A stretch of DNA of 16,346 nt from Desulfuromonadales bacterium. GTDB lineage: Bacteria; Desulfobacterota; Desulfuromonadia; Geobacterales; Pseudopelobacteraceae. The notes below the pieces were generated by a model. The model saw only the letters and a list, made by a program, of their open reading frames with translations. It did no database searches and was not told the DNA's origin. The position numbers were made by a program, and so were the translations under genes. Shown here in pieces: positions 1-5,662 of the stretch (position 1 is the stretch's first letter; every line of letters starts with the position of its first letter). The stretch lies in the NCBI GenBank assembly GCA_015688915.1, contig JAATGX010000303.1, forward strand, positions 1 to 16,346, in the 5' to 3' direction.

Positions 1-40
1 CAACCAGAGCGGCAACGAGAGTGGACAGAACTTTTTTCAT
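1..40 (-). CDS. N-terminus of a signal-peptide protein (partial)
   Basis: Only the first 13 codons are in the window. They read MKKVLSTLVAALV, a lysine-rich start followed by a hydrophobic run, which is the beginning of a Sec signal peptide or a membrane anchor. The ATG is at 38-40 on the minus strand, with a good ribosome binding site (CGGAGG, complement of 48-53) about 8 nt upstream. A sigma-54-like promoter lies at 82-99. The function cannot be named because the rest of the gene lies outside. The N-terminus resembles that of the small secreted protein at 2987-3217, but 13 residues are too few to argue homology. Confidence 0.7.
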   Translation of the reverse strand, partial: MKKVLSTLVAALV

Positions 41-81
41 TTGAACGACCTCCGAGTGGATTGATTAACTAATCAGTGGCA

Positions 82-99
82 TTGCAGCAGTAGTGCCAA
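82..99 (-). promoter_or_regulatory. Sigma-54-like (RpoN) promoter for the leftmost gene
   Basis: Read on the minus strand the site is TTGGCACTACTGCTGCAA. The -24 GG (complement of 96-97) and the -12 GC (complement of 84-85) are exactly 10 bp apart, as sigma-54 requires. The match to TTGGCACG-N4-TTGCWW has two mismatches, a T for G after TTGGCAC and a C for T in the -12 box. The predicted transcription start is near position 72, about 32 nt before the ATG. A competing sigma-70 reading uses the perfect -35 TTGACA at the complement of 140-145, but it has no good -10 at the right distance. An 8-bp palindrome AACATGTT lies at 131-138. Confidence 0.5.
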
Positions 100-202
100 A
101 TAAATCACGCAGCAAGTAATGCGTCATTTCAACATGTTATGTCAACCGAGTCATGGGTGGGGCAGATGGCAATCACCGAGATAAGATGCACGGCACCTTA
201 TT

Positions 203-220
203 TGGGGTAGCTTTGCCCCA
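203..220 (-). terminator. Possible weak terminator hairpin after the MFS gene
   Basis: Read on the minus strand, TGGGG and CCCCA form a 5-bp stem with an 8-nt loop, about 17 nt beyond the stop codon of the exporter gene. No clear T-tract follows, so this is a weak call. Alternative pairing with the CCCC just upstream is equally possible. Confidence 0.25.
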
Positions 221-236
221 TGACGGCCGGGGACAA

Positions 237-1592
237 TCAGGAACGGTTCCTTGAAGCTTCATCCATGGGCGGGGTATCCGCGCCGCTTTCCATGCCGTCG
301 GCAACCTCCCGGATGATCCCCATGCTCACATAGATCGGCCGGACCTTTTCCCTGATCTTTGGAAGGTGACGGGCGAACAACACGCCGGCGGCAAGGCAGA
401 AGCCGGAACCGACCAAGAGCGTCTCGCGTGGGCCGACGAGGTCGGCCATTGCCCCGGCCGCGAGGCTCCCGAACGGCGCCATGCCCACGAACGACATGGT
501 GAAGAAGCTCATTACCCGGCCGCGCTTGTCCTCCTCGAGAATTGTCTGAAGCACCGTATTGCTGGAAGCGACCAGCGTCATGGCGCCGAAACCGGCCATC
601 GTCTGCGCCAGCAACGAGACGGCAAAATTGCGGGATACGGCGAATGCCGCGATTCCTGCCGCAAAAATCACGGTGGCATTTACGATCACCCGCCCCAACC
701 CGAGTACGCTCTTGCGGGAGGCAAGATACAGGGTGCCTGAAAGGGCGCCGCAACCGGCCGCAGCCATAAGGAAACCAAAGGTATGCGCGCCTCCGTGAAG
801 GACCTCTTTCGCGAAGACCGGCACCAGCACGGCGTAGGGCATTCCCATGAGGCTTATGAGCGCCACAAGGATCAGGATGCTCCTGATCGGCCCGAATCCG
901 AAGGTGTACTGGAAGCCTTCGCGGAGTTCATGCAGAATATTGCGCCTCGGGCGCTGTTGATGAGCGCTGGGCGTTATACGCATTGCGACGAGCGCCAGGA
1001 TGACGGCCAGGTAACTGACGGCATTCACGACGAAGCAGAGCCCCTCGCCCATGTAGGCCACGAGGAGCCCCGCCACGGAAGGGCCGATGAGACGGGCGGC
1101 ATTCACCATGGAGGAGTTGAGGGCGATGGCATTGCCCAGATCCTCCCGATGGTCGACCATCTCGACCACAAAGGACTGACGTATGGGGATGTCGAAAGCG
1201 TTGACGACGCCAAGGACCAAACTCAGCAGGATAATCTGCCAGACCTGCACATAGCCGGTCAGAACGGCAACCGCCAGAAGGACCGCCTGCACCATGGCCA
1301 GCACCTGGGTGCCGAGCAGAAGACGGCGGCGGTCCCAGCGGTCGGCGAGCACGCCGGCGACAGGAGCTATGAGGAGCGTGGGGATCTGGCTGGTGAAGCC
1401 GACGACGCCAAGGAGCAGGGCGGAGCCGGTCAGGCGGTACACAAGCCAACTCATGGCGACCTGCTGCATCCAGGTGCCGACAAGAGAGACGCTCTGTCCG
1501 GCGACAAAGAGCCGATAATTCCTGGAGCGCAGGGCGCGTAACAGATGACGGACATTAGTCCCGCGCTTGCTCGTCACATCGAAAATCCCCAT
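237..1592 (-). CDS. MFS drug/metabolite exporter (MFS_3 / EntS-like)
   Basis: This 451-residue inner-membrane protein has the alternating hydrophobic pattern of a 12-helix major facilitator transporter. After a cytoplasmic N-terminus, the LRSRNYRLFVAGQSVSLVGTWMQQVAMSWLVY segment type (residues 21-52, described by its key R, N, W and QQ positions) is typical of the MFS_3 family, which contains EntS and macrolide exporters. Motif A, GVLADRWDRRR, is at 80-90 between helices 2 and 3. These proteins use proton motive force to export small molecules, but the substrate cannot be read from sequence. The start is the ATG at 1590-1592, with GGAGAG a few bases upstream. A later start near residue 15 would also give a complete transporter. 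The gene is monocistronic, as flanking genes are over 90 bp away. Confidence 0.85.
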   Translation of the reverse strand: MGIFDVTSKRGTNVRHLLRALRSRNYRLFVAGQSVSLVGTWMQQVAMSWLVYRLTGSALLLGVVGFTSQIPTLLIAPVAGVLADRWDRRRLLLGTQVLAMVQAVLLAVAVLTGYVQVWQIILLSLVLGVVNAFDIPIRQSFVVEMVDHREDLGNAIALNSSMVNAARLIGPSVAGLLVAYMGEGLCFVVNAVSYLAVILALVAMRITPSAHQQRPRRNILHELREGFQYTFGFGPIRSILILVALISLMGMPYAVLVPVFAKEVLHGGAHTFGFLMAAAGCGALSGTLYLASRKSVLGLGRVIVNATVIFAAGIAAFAVSRNFAVSLLAQTMAGFGAMTLVASSNTVLQTILEEDKRGRVMSFFTMSFVGMAPFGSLAAGAMADLVGPRETLLVGSGFCLAAGVLFARHLPKIREKVRPIYVSMGIIREVADGMESGADTPPMDEASRNRS

Positions 1593-1661
1593 CGTCTCTC
1601 CATCAATCCTCTAACATTGCTATTCTTGCGAGATAATGTCGGCAACTGGCCCATGCACATA

Positions 1662-1671
1662 ATCGTACGAT
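1662..1671. promoter_or_regulatory. 10-bp perfect palindrome upstream of the exporter
   Basis: ATCGTACGAT is a perfect 10-bp palindrome, 70 bp upstream of the exporter start in an AT-rich gap between yaeQ and the MFS gene. Exporters of this type are often controlled by a repressor binding such a site, but no regulator gene lies beside it. It also overlaps a poor sigma-70-like pair read on the minus strand (TTCAAT, 17 bp, TACGAT). Function is inferred only from position and symmetry. Confidence 0.3.
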
Positions 1672-1692
1672 AGTTATATTACAGATTGAAGC

Positions 1693-2235
1693 TCATAGTT
1701 CGCCCATTCTTACCTGAATGGTTGTCTCGTAGGTCGTGTCGCCGATCGCCAGATACAACGTCCCCTCCGTGATGGTGATCGACCAACCGATGACTCGCTC
1801 CAGCCGGGATACGATGGCGCTGATGAATCCCTGTTCGACGCTGGCGACGGTCAGATTGGCGATCTTCTCCAGCTTGGGAAGATGCTGCTGATCCCAGTTG
1901 GCCAGCGCCTTGCCGCAGGTCAGCAGCGCAACCCTTTCCGCGTGGCGGGACGCTTTGATGATGCGGTCGGCATCGGGCAACCCGACTTCCACCCAGAGTT
2001 GAGTTCTGCCGTCAGGACCGACGACCCAGATATCCGGCTCGGCGGCTGCGCAGAGCCCTTTCGTGAAGGCGAGTTCCGGCTCGTGGAAAATGGCCAGCGC
2101 CAGCAGCCGGGCAACGAGTCGTTCCCCGGTTTCCGATGGGTGCTGGGCCGCGGTTGTCTGGATCGTCTCGTAGACTCCCCGATCGACGTCGGATACCTGA
2201 AGAGTCACCCGGTAGATTGTTGAGGGTAGTGCCAT
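1693..2235 (-). CDS. yaeQ: YaeQ family protein
   Basis: This 180-residue protein matches the YaeQ family over its full length. The N-terminus MALPSTIYRVTLQVSDVDR parallels E. coli YaeQ (MALKATIYK...). Diagnostic segments are HPSETGERL at 32-40, FTKGLCAAAEPDIW at 57-70 and LWVEVGLPDADRIIKAS at 80-96. YaeQ structures have a PD-(D/E)XK nuclease-like fold, and D68, E83 and K94 sit where its acidic and lysine residues would be. Nuclease activity has not been clearly shown for the family, so the biochemical role is unknown. The ATG has no good ribosome binding site of its own. It begins one base after the stop of a 13-codon ORF that has one, which suggests translational coupling. It is the last gene of a small minus-strand cluster. 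Confidence 0.9.
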   Translation of the reverse strand: MALPSTIYRVTLQVSDVDRGVYETIQTTAAQHPSETGERLVARLLALAIFHEPELAFTKGLCAAAEPDIWVVGPDGRTQLWVEVGLPDADRIIKASRHAERVALLTCGKALANWDQQHLPKLEKIANLTVASVEQGFISAIVSRLERVIGWSITITEGTLYLAIGDTTYETTIQVRMGEL

Positions 2236-2236
2236 G

Positions 2237-2278
2237 CTATACGGGGCGCCTTTCTTTATGTATGGCTGGAACTTTCAT
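2237..2278 (-). CDS. 13-codon mini-ORF coupling the upstream ORF to yaeQ
   Basis: The mini-ORF encodes MKVPAIHKERRPV. Its ATG overlaps the stop of the 100-codon ORF (ATGA, 2275-2278), and a strong GGAGG (complement of 2284-2288) lies 5 nt upstream. Its TAG is separated from the yaeQ ATG by one base. The simplest reading is a coupling or leader peptide that delivers ribosomes to yaeQ. It is too short for homology, and the peptide itself may do nothing. A frameshifted yaeQ N-terminus is unlikely because yaeQ already has the family's normal N-terminus. Confidence 0.45.
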   Translation of the reverse strand: MKVPAIHKERRPV

Positions 2279-2577
2279 GGCAACCTCCGTAGTGGTTGGG
2301 TGATTATGTTATCGGCTGGGACGATGTTGCAGGTCTCGGTCGTCATGTCGAACACCACCTTGGCCCTGCCATCCTTTAGCTGCTGCAGCACCTGTTCGAT
2401 TTTCTCGTCAAGTGTGTATCCGGCATCGGCCAATTCCGACCAGTCCCGCGTCACGAACTCCGCCGCCATGTTGCGCAACGTGTCCGGGTTTATACGATCC
2501 GGAGGCACATCAGTGCCATCCTCGCCCTGTGCGTCCTGGCGGTCGCGCTCGATGGTCACTTCGTCGGAGTTACTCAT
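2275..2577 (-). CDS. Small protein of unknown function (100 aa)
   Basis: I do not recognise this protein. It is acidic and soluble-looking, with no signal peptide or membrane segment. The first 30 residues are rich in D, E, Q and G and look disordered. Residues 32-75 (DTLRNMAAEFVTRDW to IEQVLQQLKDGR) look helical. A possible beta-strand KVVFDMTTETCNIV follows. Its ATG overlaps the stop of the 88-codon ORF (ATGA at 2574-2577), and its stop overlaps the mini-ORF start. This chain supports a real, co-translated gene rather than chance reading. A 127-codon frame on the other strand covers the same DNA, but it has no comparable linkage and poor protein character. Confidence 0.6.
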   Translation of the reverse strand: MSNSDEVTIERDRQDAQGEDGTDVPPDRINPDTLRNMAAEFVTRDWSELADAGYTLDEKIEQVLQQLKDGRAKVVFDMTTETCNIVPADNIITQPLRRLP

Positions 2578-2840
2578 GAGAACGGGTTCTTCACGGTTTC
2601 CGGCTTTGCCGTGGTGATTTTTACCGGCGGGTCAGCCTGTTCAATTGATGCGGCAAGATTCCTGACGAGCAGATGATTCATGAATCCCCCATGGTTGATT
2701 ATCGAGAACGTATATACACCAGTCCCAACGACATAACCAGCGGCAAAAGCCTGTCCAGGGCCGGTTTGCGATGCCCGTCCAAACTGCCGTGTGTATAGCT
2801 CTGCTATACATGCTGCCGGCTTATCGAAGCGGAACTCCAC
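2574..2840 (-). CDS. Small protein of unknown function (88 aa)
   Basis: I do not recognise this protein. The only available start is the GTG at 2838-2840, since an in-frame TAG lies a few codons upstream. The ribosome binding site is weak (GGGG about 6 nt upstream). A glycine/alanine-rich middle, AFAAGYVVGTGVYTFSIINHGG at about 31-52 (with conserved-looking G and Y positions), could form beta structure. The tail is polar. It is the first gene of the set leading to yaeQ and overlaps the next by four bases. A perfect inverted repeat lies inside its 5' part, which may serve the divergent gene instead. A later internal ATG (MNHLL, residue 54) is an alternative start, so confidence is moderate. 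Confidence 0.45.
   Translation of the reverse strand: MEFRFDKPAACIAELYTRQFGRASQTGPGQAFAAGYVVGTGVYTFSIINHGGFMNHLLVRNLAASIEQADPPVKITTAKPETVKNPFS
2792..2810. promoter_or_regulatory. Perfect 8-bp inverted repeat, possible enhancer-binding site
   Basis: TGTATAGC (2792-2799) and GCTATACA (2803-2810) are perfect inverted copies around the 3-base centre TCT. The centre is about 118 bp upstream of the -24 element of the sigma-54 promoter at 2917, or roughly -143 from the predicted start. That is the usual distance for binding sites of sigma-54 activators. It could also be an operator for the minus-strand cluster, since it sits just inside that ORF's start. The symmetry is seen; the role is inferred. 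Confidence 0.45.
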
Positions 2841-2916
2841 AGACGCCCCGGCAAAATACTAAAAATACTACCTAAATATCAATGAGTTGCATTACATCTC
2901 GTAGAAGAGGATGCTC

Positions 2917-2934
2917 TTGGCACGGCCAATGCTA
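2917..2934 (+). promoter_or_regulatory. Sigma-54 (RpoN) promoter for the small membrane protein
   Basis: TTGGCACGGCCAATGCTA matches the sigma-54 consensus TTGGCACG-N4-TTGCWW at every defined position but one (A for the first T of TTGC). The GG at 2919-2920 and GC at 2931-2932 are exactly 10 bp apart. Transcription should start near 2944, leaving a leader of about 43 nt before the strong ribosome binding site at 2977-2982. Transcription would need an AAA+ activator, which is not encoded in this window. Confidence 0.75.
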
Positions 2935-2986
2935 CGTGTAAAGACAAGAGCGAATTAAAAGAACGAACGATAAAAAGGAGGACGTC

Positions 2987-3217
2987 ATGAGAGCACTTAT
3001 CACCACCGTAATCGGAACCATCGCCCCCGCAACCGCAATGGCGGCAACTACTCCGCGCGTCGACGACAGCGGTATCTTCTCCTGGATCTTTCTCGGGTTC
3101 TGTGCGCTGATAGTCGTAGCGCAAACGATGCCGGCCGTCTTGCTCATGCTGGGCATGGCAAAGGGCGTGAAGGAAGTCGTCAAGGGTGAAATGAAAGCGA
3201 CGGGGCACGAAGCGTAA
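2987..3217 (+). CDS. Small exported/inner-membrane protein (76 aa), unknown function
   Basis: The ATG follows AAAAAGGAGG with ideal spacing, so the start is secure. Residues 1-19 form a signal peptide ending in AMA, with likely cleavage before A20. Residues 29-58 are a single long hydrophobic helix containing GFCALIVVAQTMPAVLLML. The tail is short, charged and probably cytoplasmic (KGVKEVVKGEMK...). From memory, Geobacter genomes carry similar short proteins with an IFLGFCALIVVAQ-type helix, all of unknown function; a search would be needed to confirm. The gene stands alone behind a sigma-54 promoter and is followed by a strong hairpin. Sigma-54 control suggests a conditional role, for example in nutrient or envelope response, but no function can be assigned. 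Confidence 0.8.
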   Translation: MRALITTVIGTIAPATAMAATTPRVDDSGIFSWIFLGFCALIVVAQTMPAVLLMLGMAKGVKEVVKGEMKATGHEA

Positions 3218-3260
3218 CGTCGCTGACAAAGAGGTGAATGATGCATCGAGATGAGAGGTG

Positions 3261-3285
3261 AAGGGGCCGCTGCCAGCGGCCCCTT
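3261..3285. terminator. Strong hairpin between convergent genes
   Basis: AAGGGGCCGCT (3261-3271) and AGCGGCCCCTT (3275-3285) make a perfect 11-bp stem with the 3-nt loop GCC. On the plus strand it is followed by CTATTTC, an imperfect U-tract. It lies 44 nt after the small membrane protein gene and 42 nt beyond the convergent glmS stop, so it can end transcription in both directions. Confidence 0.75.
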
Positions 3286-3326
3286 CTATTTCATCCCACG
3301 TTCCAGGTGTCCGGTTCCCGATGCCG

Positions 3327-5156
3327 TTACTCCACCGTCACCGACTTTGCCAGGTTGCGCGGCTGGTCCACGTCGGTCCCCTTGAGCACGGAGATATGGT
3401 AGGCCAACAGTTGCAGGGGAACCGACAGCAGGAGCGGGTCCAGATCCTCGTCAAGGCTGGGGATCTGGATGATATCCTCGGCGCGGCCGCGGACCTCGTC
3501 ATCACCTTCGGTACAGAGGGCGATCACCCGGCCTCCGCGGGCGATGACCTCCTCCATGTTGGAAAGGGTCTTCTCATAGGCGCTGTTTTTCGGCACCAGC
3601 ACGACCACCGGCACATCCTCGTCGATCAGGGCGATGGGGCCGTGCTTCATCTCCCCGGCCGGGTAGCCTTCGGCGTGGATGTAGGAGATCTCCTTGAGCT
3701 TGAGCGCCCCCTCCAGGGCTATGGGGAAGTTCTTGCCGCGCCCCATGTAGAGGAAATCCCGGGCGTTCATATACTTTTTGGCGATCTTCTCGACCGTGGC
3801 GTCGAGCTTGAGCACCTCCTCCAGCAGGGCGGGAGCCCGCTTGAGGTCCGCGATCATGCGCTGGCCGCTGGCTGCGTCCAGGGTACAGACGGCACGCCCC
3901 AGGCGGATGGTGAACAGGTAGAGGGCCGTCAACTGGGTAACGAAGGCCTTGGTGGAGGCCACGCCGATCTCCGGACCGGCATGGGTGTAGATCACCCCGG
4001 TCGCTTCGCGGGCTATGGACGAATCCACCACGTTGCAGATGGTCATGCTCATGGCCCCGCGTGACTTGGCCTCCCGCAGCGCCGCCAGGGCATCGGCCGT
4101 CTCGCCCGACTGGGAGATGACCATTATCAGTGTGGTATCGTCGATGACCGGGTTGCGGTAGCGGAACTCGGAGGCGATGTCCACCTCCACGGGAATGCGG
4201 CAGTACCCCTCGATGTAGAACTTGCCCACCAGGGCGGCATGCCAGGAGGTGCCGCAGCCCACGATGATGATCCGCTTGATGGCGGCCAGTTGACGGTCGC
4301 TGAAAGGCAGGTCTTCCAAGTAGATGTCCCCCTCGCCCTCCAGCAGGCGGCCGGCAATGGTGTCGCGCACGGCCCGCGGCTGCTCATGGATCTCCTTGAG
4401 CATGAAATGCTTGTACCCCCCCTTTTCGGCCATCAGCGGCGACCAGTCGATGTGGCGCGGCTGTTTGTCCAGCGGCGCGCCGGCAATGGTGGAAAAACGC
4501 ACCGCGCCATCGTGGAACACGACCATCTCGCCGTCCTCCATGAAGACCATCTCCCGCGTATAAGCCAGGATGGCGGGAATGTCCGAGGCCACGAAGAACT
4601 CCCCGTTGCCCAGACCGACCACCATGGGGGAGCCGAGCTTGGCGGCGATCAGGGTGCCCGGTTGCCGCTCGTTGAGGATGCAGACCGCATAGGCGCCGCG
4701 CAGTTCGGCCAGGGCCAGGTGCACCGACTTTTCAAAATCCGGCTCATTTTTGGACTTCTCCTCCACCAGATGCGCGATGACCTCCGTGTCGGTCTCGCTC
4801 TTGAAATTGTGCCCCTGCTGTTTGAGCTGTTCCTTGAGTTGCAGGTAGTTCTCGATGATGCCGTTATGCACCACGATGATCGGCCCGGCCTTGTGGGGAT
4901 GGGCATTGATCTCCGAGGGGCGGCCGTGGGTGGCCCAGCGGGTATGGCCGATGCCGATGGTGCCGGCCAGGGGTTGCTCCCGCAACAGGGTCTCCAGGTT
5001 GACCAGCTTGCCTTCACTGCGGCGGATACCCGAGCCCCCCTCCGCGAGGGTGGCGATGCCGGCCGAGTCGTAACCGCGGTATTCCAGTTTTTTCAGACCT
5101 TCCAGGATAACGGGCGTCGCCTGCTGCCCGCCGATATAACCTACAATTCCACACAT
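3327..5156 (-). CDS. glmS: Glutamine--fructose-6-phosphate aminotransferase (isomerizing)
   Basis: The enzyme makes glucosamine-6-phosphate from fructose-6-phosphate and glutamine, the first step to UDP-GlcNAc for peptidoglycan and LPS. At 609 residues it is full length. The N-terminal glutaminase domain has the catalytic Cys directly after Met (MCGIVGYIGG), HTRWATHG at 71-78 and HNGIIENY at 97-104. Two SIS domains follow, with CGTSWHA at 301-307, SQSGET at 348-353, STKAF at 401-405 and EGALKLKE at 482-489. The H505 region and the conserved C-terminus PRNLAKSVTVE (K604) complete the active site. The ATG follows GGGAGGAG. It lies 44 bp after the response regulator gene with no terminator between, so it is probably the third gene of the sensor kinase operon. 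The leader has no room for a glmS ribozyme. Confidence 0.97.
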   Translation of the reverse strand: MCGIVGYIGGQQATPVILEGLKKLEYRGYDSAGIATLAEGGSGIRRSEGKLVNLETLLREQPLAGTIGIGHTRWATHGRPSEINAHPHKAGPIIVVHNGIIENYLQLKEQLKQQGHNFKSETDTEVIAHLVEEKSKNEPDFEKSVHLALAELRGAYAVCILNERQPGTLIAAKLGSPMVVGLGNGEFFVASDIPAILAYTREMVFMEDGEMVVFHDGAVRFSTIAGAPLDKQPRHIDWSPLMAEKGGYKHFMLKEIHEQPRAVRDTIAGRLLEGEGDIYLEDLPFSDRQLAAIKRIIIVGCGTSWHAALVGKFYIEGYCRIPVEVDIASEFRYRNPVIDDTTLIMVISQSGETADALAALREAKSRGAMSMTICNVVDSSIAREATGVIYTHAGPEIGVASTKAFVTQLTALYLFTIRLGRAVCTLDAASGQRMIADLKRAPALLEEVLKLDATVEKIAKKYMNARDFLYMGRGKNFPIALEGALKLKEISYIHAEGYPAGEMKHGPIALIDEDVPVVVLVPKNSAYEKTLSNMEEVIARGGRVIALCTEGDDEVRGRAEDIIQIPSLDEDLDPLLLSVPLQLLAYHISVLKGTDVDQPRNLAKSVTVE

Positions 5157-5200
5157 TCAGTGCTCCTCCCGTCGTGATGGGTATTCCATGGTCTCTGCCC

Positions 5201-5662
5201 CTACGGCCCGTTCAACTGCGGCACCTGCACCACCAGCAGGAACAGGCCGAGACGGGTCAGTATATCGGTGAACTTTCCATAGTCAACCGGTTTGGTGATG
5301 TAGCAGTTGCACCCCAACTCATAGCATGTGCGGATCTCGCGCGGGTCGTCGGTGGTGGTCAGCATGATCACCGGCATGTTCTTCAACTCCGCCGCCCCCT
5401 TGATCCGCTTCAACACCGCGACGCCGTCCACCTTGGGCATGCGGATATCGAGCAGCAGCATGTAGGCCCGGCCGTGCTCGCGGCGGAGCGTATTTCCCGC
5501 CGGTGGGGCAAAAAAGAAATCCAGCGCCTCCTGGCCGTCGCGAAAACGGACCAGCGGATTCCTCAGCCCGGATTCGAACAGGTTGTCCTTGATCAGTTCG
5601 GCGTGGCCGTCGTCATCCTCGGCTATCAGGATGGTGACTTCCTGCTTGGCACCGGTATTCAC
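5201..5662 (-). CDS. Receiver-only response regulator (Rcp1-like)
   Basis: This 153-residue protein is a single CheY-like receiver domain with no output domain. The acidic pocket is EDDD at 15-18, and the phosphorylation site is D72 in LLLDIRMPKVDG. The switch residue is in TTT at 102-104, and the conserved lysine is K124 in ITKP. The layout, with an insert after helix 2 (residues 52-66), resembles the Rcp1 type often paired with large hybrid-like or phytochrome kinases. The start is GTG at 5660-5662, overlapping the kinase stop by four bases (GTGA) and preceded by GGAGGAG. It is therefore translated together with the kinase and is its likely partner. Output probably goes through protein-protein contact or a phosphorelay, with target unknown. 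Confidence 0.92.
   Translation of the reverse strand: MNTGAKQEVTILIAEDDDGHAELIKDNLFESGLRNPLVRFRDGQEALDFFFAPPAGNTLRREHGRAYMLLLDIRMPKVDGVAVLKRIKGAAELKNMPVIMLTTTDDPREIRTCYELGCNCYITKPVDYGKFTDILTRLGLFLLVVQVPQLNGP

Noticed and set aside
140..145. Perfect TTGACA on the minus strand as a sigma-70 promoter
   Set aside because: No acceptable -10 lies 16-18 bp downstream; the best is CATTAC. The sigma-54-like element nearer the gene fits better.
2234..2617. 127-codon plus-strand frame over the small unknown ORFs
   Set aside because: It lacks a convincing ribosome binding site and runs opposite a minus-strand chain with exact stop/start overlaps leading into yaeQ. It cannot be fully excluded.
2853..2882. 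Sigma-70-like boxes TTGATA and TATTTT on the minus strand
   Set aside because: The spacing is 18 bp and the -10 is poor. Transcription would begin only about 6 nt before the GTG of the 88-codon ORF, leaving no room for a ribosome binding site.
3258..5177. Long open frames on the plus strand opposite glmS
   Set aside because: They are mirror frames of a high-GC gene. The minus strand has a full-length GlmS with all catalytic motifs, while the opposite translations are low-complexity and rich in H, G and R.
5157..5200. glmS ribozyme in the glmS leader
   Set aside because: Only 44 bp separate the upstream gene from the glmS ATG. The ribozyme needs well over 100 nt, and it is known mainly from Gram-positive bacteria.
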